From an uncultured Collinsella sp. (GTDB taxonomy: Bacteria > Actinomycetota > Coriobacteriia > Coriobacteriales > Coriobacteriaceae): 5,184 nt of DNA. Each line of letters starts with the position of its first letter. The first letter of the stretch is position 1. Shown one piece after another: positions 1 to 3,716 of the stretch. Where the stretch lies: positions 1 to 5,184 of the forward strand of contig CALJCO010000005.1 in the NCBI GenBank assembly GCA_938023905.1. Reading direction: 5' to 3'. The position numbers and the translations under genes were made by a program. The notes under the pieces are model-generated. The model had not been told where the DNA came from and did not search any database. It saw only the letters and a program-made list of their open reading frames with translations.

Positions 1-59
1 ATGCAGCGGAGAATGGTGGATTTGCCGGAACCGGCGGGGCCGTCGATGGCAACGATCAT
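1..59 (-). CDS. cmk: Cytidylate kinase, N-terminal fragment (cut by the window edge)
   Basis: Only the first 19 codons are present; the gene continues beyond position 1. The translation opens MIVAIDGPAGSGKSTI, which is the N-terminal beta strand plus Walker A P-loop (GPAGSGKS) characteristic of bacterial cytidylate kinase. From family knowledge, this cytoplasmic enzyme phosphorylates CMP and dCMP with ATP for nucleotide salvage and supply. The ATG at 59 is preceded by a good Shine-Dalgarno (AAAGGAA, 67-73) with a 7-base spacer. Placement directly after rluB matches the conserved scpA-scpB-rluB-cmk order, which strengthens the call. A different P-loop kinase cannot be excluded from so few residues, but the exact motif and the neighbours make cmk much the best reading. 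Confidence 0.85.
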   Translation of the reverse strand, partial: MIVAIDGPAGSGKSTILRC

Positions 60-66
60 GCAATGC

Positions 67-73
67 TTCCTTT
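67..73 (-). promoter_or_regulatory. Ribosome binding site of cmk
   Basis: The minus strand reads AAAGGAA seven bases before the ATG at 59. It supports that start. The rest of the 66-base gap between rluB and cmk (60-125) shows no convincing promoter or terminator, so cmk is probably read from the upstream transcript. Confidence 0.7.
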
Positions 74-125
74 CGATGGTTGACGTGCTGGTATGGTTCG
101 CGGGGGCAGGGGCGCGGCGGGTTGC

Positions 126-1103
126 CTAGCCTGTGTAGCGCTCGCGGTAGGTGTTGCGCTTGGGTGCGGAGCCGTGGCTGCCGTGGTGACGCGTGCGGCT
201 GGCGGGCGTGTCTTGGGGCTTGCCGCCGTTGCGCTTGGCGCTCGCCTGCTTGGGCGGGATGCCGCCGGCCTTGAGGACCTGTACCTCGCGGTCGGTGAGC
301 TCGCGCCACGAGCCCTTGGCCACGTCCTTGAGCTCCAGGCCGGCAAAGTTGCAGCGATGCAGGCGGATTACCGGATGGTGAATCTTGCTCAGCATGCGCT
401 TGACCTGGTTTTTGCGCCCCTCGCGGATGATGACCTCCACGGCGGTGGTGCCGGGCTTGACGCCTTGCGGAGCCACGGCCTCTGCCTCGCGCGCGTTGAT
501 GACGCGGCAGATCGCCGGCTGGCACAGGCCGTCGTCGAGTTCGATGCCGCGGCGGAGTGGTTCTAAGTCGCGATCGGTCAGGTGGCCGTCCACGAGCGCC
601 TGGTAGGTCTTATAGACATGCTTGCTGGGGTGCAGCAGATCCTGCGACAGGTCGCCATCGGTGGTAAAGAGCAAAAGGCCTGTGGTGTCTCGGTCCAGGC
701 GGCCCACCGGGAATAGTCCCGGAAAGCGGTCGCGGGGGACCAGGTCGGCCACGCAAGGGCGCTCCTGCGGATCGCTCATGGTGGTGAGGTAGCCGGTCGG
801 CTTGTAGAGCATCAAGTACACGGCGCCCTGGTTGAGCTTGACGGGCATGCCGTCGACCTCGATATGGTCGCGGTCGACGTCGACCTTGGTGCCCAGTTCG
901 GTCGCGACCTGGCCGTTGACGGTCACGCGGCCGGCAGTCATCAGGTCTTCCGACCCGCGGCGGCTCGCCACGCCCGCGCGCGCCAAAAAGCGCTGCAGGC
1001 GCATGGTGTGCGGATAGACGGGCTGGGCGTCGGACTCGTGCGTATCCGCGTTGGGTACCGCAGCGCCGGCGCGCGTCTCCCCTACTTCGTTAATCCTCGT
1101 CAT
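126..1103 (-). CDS. rluB: 23S rRNA pseudouridine synthase, RsuA/RluB family
   Basis: A 325-residue protein. Residues 34-84 form an S4 RNA-binding domain (MRLQRFLARAGVASRR, then GRVTVNGQ). The RsuA-type catalytic domain follows, with LMLYKPTGYLTT at 97-108 and the active-site block VGRLDRDTTGLLLFT at 133-147, where Asp137 should be the catalytic aspartate. IREGRKNQVKRML at 226-238 is the conserved C-terminal motif of the family. The family isomerises a specific uridine in the large-subunit rRNA to pseudouridine; the exact target here is inferred only from the family. The start at 1103 is chosen because a GGAGGA ribosome site (1109-1114) precedes it by 5 bases. It overlaps the end of scpB by 14 bases, suggesting coupled translation. 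This adds 33 residues before the S4 domain; the alternative ATG at 1004 lacks a ribosome site. The tail 284-325 is low-complexity and basic (10 Lys/Arg against 2 acidic), probably a disordered RNA-binding extension. RsuA, RluE and RluF relatives share the motifs, but the neighbourhood favours RluB. Confidence 0.92.
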   Translation of the reverse strand: MTRINEVGETRAGAAVPNADTHESDAQPVYPHTMRLQRFLARAGVASRRGSEDLMTAGRVTVNGQVATELGTKVDVDRDHIEVDGMPVKLNQGAVYLMLYKPTGYLTTMSDPQERPCVADLVPRDRFPGLFPVGRLDRDTTGLLLFTTDGDLSQDLLHPSKHVYKTYQALVDGHLTDRDLEPLRRGIELDDGLCQPAICRVINAREAEAVAPQGVKPGTTAVEVIIREGRKNQVKRMLSKIHHPVIRLHRCNFAGLELKDVAKGSWRELTDREVQVLKAGGIPPKQASAKRNGGKPQDTPASRTRHHGSHGSAPKRNTYRERYTG

Positions 1104-1818
1104 GCAAATCCTCCGAGGTCTCGTCGACGACCAGGGTCTCCAAGTCCTCGATTGCCTCAACATCGTCAACATCGGTATCGAGCAGTTCGCGCTCCTCGTC
1201 CAGGTCCTCGGCCTGCTCCTCGAGCGTGGACTGAATGCTGCGGCCGCTCAGGCGTTCGCGGATAAACTGACGCGACTGCTCGTCGGGGGCAAACTGCTCC
1301 AGGTCGGGCAGGTCGCGGGTGGAGCGCAGACCGAACTTTTCCAAGAAGGCGTTGGTCGTGCCGTAGATGATGGCCTGACTGCGCTGGGGGTCGCGTCCGA
1401 GCTCGCGCACCAGACCTTTGTCCACGAGCGACGCGATGACGCCGTCAGAATTGACGCCGCGGATGCCTTTGACCACCTCGCGCGTCACGGGCTGGTGGTA
1501 TGCGATGACGGCCAGTGTTTCGAGCGCCGCCTGCGACAGCTTTTGCGTGTCCCAGCTCAGCACATAGGCCTCGACCACGTCGTGGTAGGCGGGATGCGTA
1601 AACAGGCGCCAGCCGCCGGCGACCTCGCGCAGCTGAAAGCCACGGTTGGCCTCCTCGTACTCAACCTTGAGCTCGGCGAGCAGCGATGCGCACTCGCCGG
1701 GGGCGATATCCAGCGCACCTGCCAGCGCGGGCGCGCTCACCGGGTCGCTCGACACCAGCAGCAGCGCCTCGAGGGCGCCTTTGAGGCTGTTTGCCTCCAG
1801 CGTGGAAAGGGTTGACAT
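1090..1818 (-). CDS. scpB: Segregation and condensation protein B
   Basis: A 242-residue protein matching ScpB, the winged-helix dimer that binds the ScpA kleisin and regulates the SMC ATPase in chromosome compaction and segregation. Residues 10-80 form the first winged-helix domain. Residues 92-165 form the second, with the family's diagnostic blocks KLSQAALETLAVIAYHQPVT (93-112), IRGVNSDGVI (119-128) and IIYGTTNAFLEKFGL (150-164), ending in the RDLPDL-type motif (168-173). The tail 200-242 is very acidic, with 23 Asp/Glu in 43 residues, and is probably disordered. The ATG at 1818 has AGGAG (1827-1831) eight bases upstream, overlapping the scpA stop codon, so the two genes (11 bases apart) are almost certainly co-translated. 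The ribosome site and start of rluB lie inside the codons for the acidic tail. The core is of ordinary length and intact. Confidence 0.96.
   Translation of the reverse strand: MSTLSTLEANSLKGALEALLLVSSDPVSAPALAGALDIAPGECASLLAELKVEYEEANRGFQLREVAGGWRLFTHPAYHDVVEAYVLSWDTQKLSQAALETLAVIAYHQPVTREVVKGIRGVNSDGVIASLVDKGLVRELGRDPQRSQAIIYGTTNAFLEKFGLRSTRDLPDLEQFAPDEQSRQFIRERLSGRSIQSTLEEQAEDLDEERELLDTDVDDVEAIEDLETLVVDETSEDLHDED
1109..1114 (-). promoter_or_regulatory. Ribosome binding site of rluB, inside scpB
   Basis: GGAGGA on the minus strand, 5 bases before the ATG at 1103 and lying within the last codons of scpB. It decides the rluB start in favour of 1103 over the downstream ATG at 1004, which has no purine-rich tract in front of it. 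Confidence 0.75.
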
Positions 1819-1826
1819 GGTTGCAG

Positions 1827-1831
1827 CTCCT
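1827..1831 (-). promoter_or_regulatory. Ribosome binding site of scpB, overlapping the scpA stop
   Basis: AGGAG on the minus strand, 8 bases before the scpB ATG. It shares bases with the TAG stop of scpA (1830-1832), an arrangement typical of translational coupling between subunits of one complex. Confidence 0.7.
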
Positions 1832-2642
1832 ATTCGGTGAGCTCGGGGCCCTCGCCAGGCACGTATGCCTCGGCGCCCTCGACGCGGTTGATTTGAATGG
1901 TTCCAAAGATCTCGTCCTGGCTCAGCGTGAGCGAGCCACGCTTGGCGAGCTCCAGCATGGCCAAAAAGGTGACGACGAGTTGCTCGGTCGTGGCGTCGCC
2001 GTCCAACAGCTCGCGGAAGGTGCAGGTCTGGTGCGCCATGGTAAAGCGGTCGACTGAGGCCACGGTCAGGTCGAGCGGCACGCGATGCGGTGCCACGTGC
2101 TCGGCCTCCAGCAAGAAGGTCTGTCGCTTGCCGTCCAGGTCGGCACAGATGACGGCCAGACCGCGCAGGGTGATGCCGGCCAGGTAGTCGGGCATGAGCC
2201 CCAGGAACTCGGGGTCGGGGCCGGCCACACGCGGATGCATGCGGCTTTCGGCCTGCATGCGGGCACCGAGGGCCGCAGCCGCGCCCTTAAACTGCTTGTA
2301 AGCGATCAGGCGCTGAATCAGGACCTCGCGCAGGGCATCGCCGTCGAGCGCGCTGAGTTCCTCGAGGTCTTCGTCGAACTCGTCATCGTCGTCATCTACT
2401 TTGCGCGGGGCCTCCTGCGGCACCAGCGAGGCAGCCTTGATGTCCAAAAGGGTTGCCGCGACTAGCAAAAAGTCGCTCGCCACGTCCAGGTCCAGCGCCT
2501 CGATGCGTTCGGCCTCGGCAAGGTACTGCTCGGCCACCTCGCTGATGGAGATAGCGCCGATATCTACTTTTTGGCGGGTTACCAGCTGCAGCAGCAGGTC
2601 GAACGGTCCGCTGTAGACCTGCGTCGACACGCGATACGACAT
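1830..2642 (-). CDS. scpA: Segregation and condensation protein A (kleisin)
   Basis: A 270-residue kleisin that bridges the SMC heads and carries ScpB in the bacterial condensin complex on the nucleoid. The N-terminal SMC-neck-binding region shows the family signature at 9-28 (VYSGPFDLLLQLVTRQKVDI), followed by ISEVAEQYL (33-41) and DFLLVAATLLDIKAASLVP (57-75). A central linker carries an acidic run (83-96, including five consecutive Asp). The C-terminal winged helix that binds the other SMC head is at about 215-253, with VVTFLAMLELAKRGSLTLSQ (223-242) and IFGTIQI (245-251). The ATG at 2642 is fixed by a perfect AAGGAGGT-type ribosome site 5 bases upstream. The 84-base gap upstream suggests scpA may begin its own transcription unit, while scpB follows after 11 bases. 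The length is normal to slightly long for the family and no key segment is missing. Confidence 0.96.
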   Translation of the reverse strand: MSYRVSTQVYSGPFDLLLQLVTRQKVDIGAISISEVAEQYLAEAERIEALDLDVASDFLLVAATLLDIKAASLVPQEAPRKVDDDDDEFDEDLEELSALDGDALREVLIQRLIAYKQFKGAAAALGARMQAESRMHPRVAGPDPEFLGLMPDYLAGITLRGLAVICADLDGKRQTFLLEAEHVAPHRVPLDLTVASVDRFTMAHQTCTFRELLDGDATTEQLVVTFLAMLELAKRGSLTLSQDEIFGTIQINRVEGAEAYVPGEGPELTE

Positions 2643-2647
2643 CTTCG

Positions 2648-2656
2648 ACCTCCTTT
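2648..2656 (-). promoter_or_regulatory. Strong ribosome binding site of scpA
   Basis: The minus strand reads AAAGGAGGT, a full match to the 16S rRNA anti-Shine-Dalgarno, 5 bases before the ATG at 2642. It is the strongest ribosome site in the window. A weak 5-bp inverted repeat (2661-2665 with 2671-2675, 5-base loop) lies just upstream and could modestly affect access to it. Confidence 0.8.
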
Positions 2657-2692
2657 GACGGCGCCTTCGCGGCGCGGTTTGGGTGCATATTA

Positions 2693-2711
2693 CGACCGTT
2701 TTGCACGGTCG
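2693..2711 (-). repeat. Perfect inverted repeat in the gap before scpA
   Basis: On the minus strand CGACCGT and ACGGTCG form a perfect 7-bp inverted repeat with a 5-base loop, 15 bases after the stop of the M50 protease gene. It sits in an A/T-richer patch and is followed immediately by TAATAT (2687-2692), a 4-of-6 match to a -10 box. There is no convincing -35 box at 16-19 bases and no U tract, so it is neither a clear promoter nor a classical terminator. It could be a protein-binding site, a weak terminator or an mRNA processing stem; the sequence does not decide between them. Confidence 0.4.
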
Positions 2712-2726
2712 ACCTGTAAGTTTACC

Positions 2727-3410
2727 TTAGATGCCGGCGATTGCGAAGTTGAGCAGCTGCTCAGCAAGCGGATACACGGTAACGTCGAAATAGCGGCCGA
2801 TCACATCGATGCCGGTCCACATGGGCAGTAGATACAGCACAATGATGAGGATGGGCATAGCGTATTGCTGCAGACGGTAATAATTGTTGAGCGCCTTGCC
2901 TTTGAGGAACGGCACGATGATCGACGAGCCATCGAGCGGCGGGATCGGGACGAGGTTAAAGAACGCGAGCGACAGGTTGACTACGATAAACGTGGCGCCG
3001 AAGTTCATGATCTGTGACGCCAGGGCAAAGGACATGTTGGTATAGAGGCTGCCATATGCCGCGTGCATGAGGGCGGCAGCGAGGCACGCGAGCGAGATGT
3101 TCGATGCGGGGCCGGCTACGCTCACCAGGACCTCGTCGCGCTTGGGGTGCTTGAGGTTGTTGAGGTAGACGGGCACGGGTTTGGCGAAGGCGAACACTGG
3201 GCCGCCGGCCGCGAGCATGAGCAGCGGCAGGATGATGGTGCCAAACGGGTCGATATGGTTAAGCGGGTTGAGCGACACGCGGCCGCGCGAACGGGCCGTC
3301 TTGTCGCCGAGCGCCCAGGCCGCGGCGGCGTGTGCGCTCTCGTGGATCACGATGCCCACGATGACGGCGACGGCGCTGGCGAGCAGGTTCATGAGGTAGC
3401 TGCTGGACAT
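2727..3410 (-). CDS. Site-2 protease family zinc metalloprotease (peptidase M50)
   Basis: A 227-residue polytopic membrane protein of the compact M50 (S2P, YwhC-like) type. The zinc motif HESAH is at 23-27 within the first hydrophobic segment (about 7-30), with His23 and His27 as ligands and Glu24 as the catalytic base. The family blocks RVSLNPLNHIDPFGT (44-58) and FAKPVPVYLNNLKHPKRD (75-92) follow, then VAGPASN (98-104). The third zinc ligand should be Asp160 in NLVPIPPLDG (152-161). Other hydrophobic segments lie near 56-74, 95-116, 126-158 and 182-200. No PDZ domain is present. The family cleaves substrates within the membrane, often anti-sigma factors or leftover signal peptides; the substrate here is unknown. 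The ATG at 3410 has GGGGAG (3415-3420) four bases upstream, touching the stop of the preceding gene. An alternative ATG at 3392 would remove six residues. All catalytic residues are present, so an active enzyme is expected. Confidence 0.9.
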   Translation of the reverse strand: MSSSYLMNLLASAVAVIVGIVIHESAHAAAAWALGDKTARSRGRVSLNPLNHIDPFGTIILPLLMLAAGGPVFAFAKPVPVYLNNLKHPKRDEVLVSVAGPASNISLACLAAALMHAAYGSLYTNMSFALASQIMNFGATFIVVNLSLAFFNLVPIPPLDGSSIIVPFLKGKALNNYYRLQQYAMPILIIVLYLLPMWTGIDVIGRYFDVTVYPLAEQLLNFAIAGI

Positions 3411-3419
3411 GGCGCTCCC

Positions 3420-3716
3420 CTAGCGGACGCGACGCGAGGCGCGCGTGAGCAGGTAGTCGGCCACAAACAGGATGACGGCCACGATGGCGTAATCCAAGCG
3501 GAACACGCCGCCAAAGGGCGATGTGATGACGCCGTAGCCGGCGATGGCGCTCGGCAGTGCGCGCGAAAGCTCGACGACAAAGCCCACAATCTGCAGCTTG
3601 GCGGTCAGGCCGCTAAAGCACAGCAGCACGGTCATCGCGCTCATAAAGATGCCGCAGATGCGACAGGCGATGGCGATGATGCTCATCGCCACGGCAGCGG
3701 CCTTACGAGAGTTCAC
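3420..3716 (-). CDS. Small membrane protein of unknown function
   Basis: A 98-residue hydrophobic protein that I do not recognise. The GTG start at 3716 is chosen because GAGGAG (3724-3729) precedes it by 7 bases; an ATG at 3686 lacks a ribosome site, and a longer reading further upstream would lie deep inside the ABC-F gene. The protein begins with basic residues (NSRK at 2-5), then has a long hydrophobic stretch (about 7-37) containing Arg19 and a CxxC pair (Cys18, Cys21), a second moderately hydrophobic stretch (about 42-64), and a clear membrane segment at about 75-90. It ends with a basic tail (TRASRRVR). Two or three membrane spans are plausible. The gene overlaps the ABC-F gene by 14 bases and ends 9 bases before the M50 protease start, so it is probably co-transcribed and translationally coupled with both. 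Whether it partners or is a substrate of the protease is only a guess from position. Confidence 0.75.
   Translation of the reverse strand: MNSRKAAAVAMSIIAIACRICGIFMSAMTVLLCFSGLTAKLQIVGFVVELSRALPSAIAGYGVITSPFGGVFRLDYAIVAVILFVADYLLTRASRRVR

Larger units (their letters stand above)
2643..2726 (-). other. Intergenic gap between the M50 protease gene and scpA
   Basis: This is the longest non-coding stretch in the window, at 84 bases. It holds the strong scpA ribosome site, a weak 5-bp stem (2661-2675), a TAATAT box (2687-2692) and the 7-bp inverted repeat. It is less GC-rich at its upstream end than the surrounding genes. It is the best candidate site for an internal promoter of the scpA-scpB-rluB-cmk set, but no well-spaced -35/-10 pair was found, so transcription may simply continue from the protease gene. 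Confidence 0.5.

Noticed and set aside
93..566. A 157-codon plus-strand open frame opposite the 3' half of rluB
   Set aside because: There is no recognisable domain. It is opposite conserved RluB motifs and fits a GC-rich antisense shadow.
1051..1815. A 254-codon open frame on the plus strand, exactly opposite scpB
   Set aside because: It mirrors scpB codon for codon on the other strand, as expected when third positions are G/C-rich. It has no family motif, and scpB itself is unambiguous.
2392..2706. A 104-codon minus-strand frame starting at GTG 2706 and running out of frame into scpA
   Set aside because: It has only a weak ribosome site and uses the second half of scpA in the wrong frame. 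The perfect ribosome site belongs to scpA.
2693..2711. The inverted repeat as a classical Rho-independent terminator of the protease gene
   Set aside because: The stem is only 7 bp and is followed on the minus strand by TAATAT rather than a U-rich run; no U tract follows on the plus strand either.
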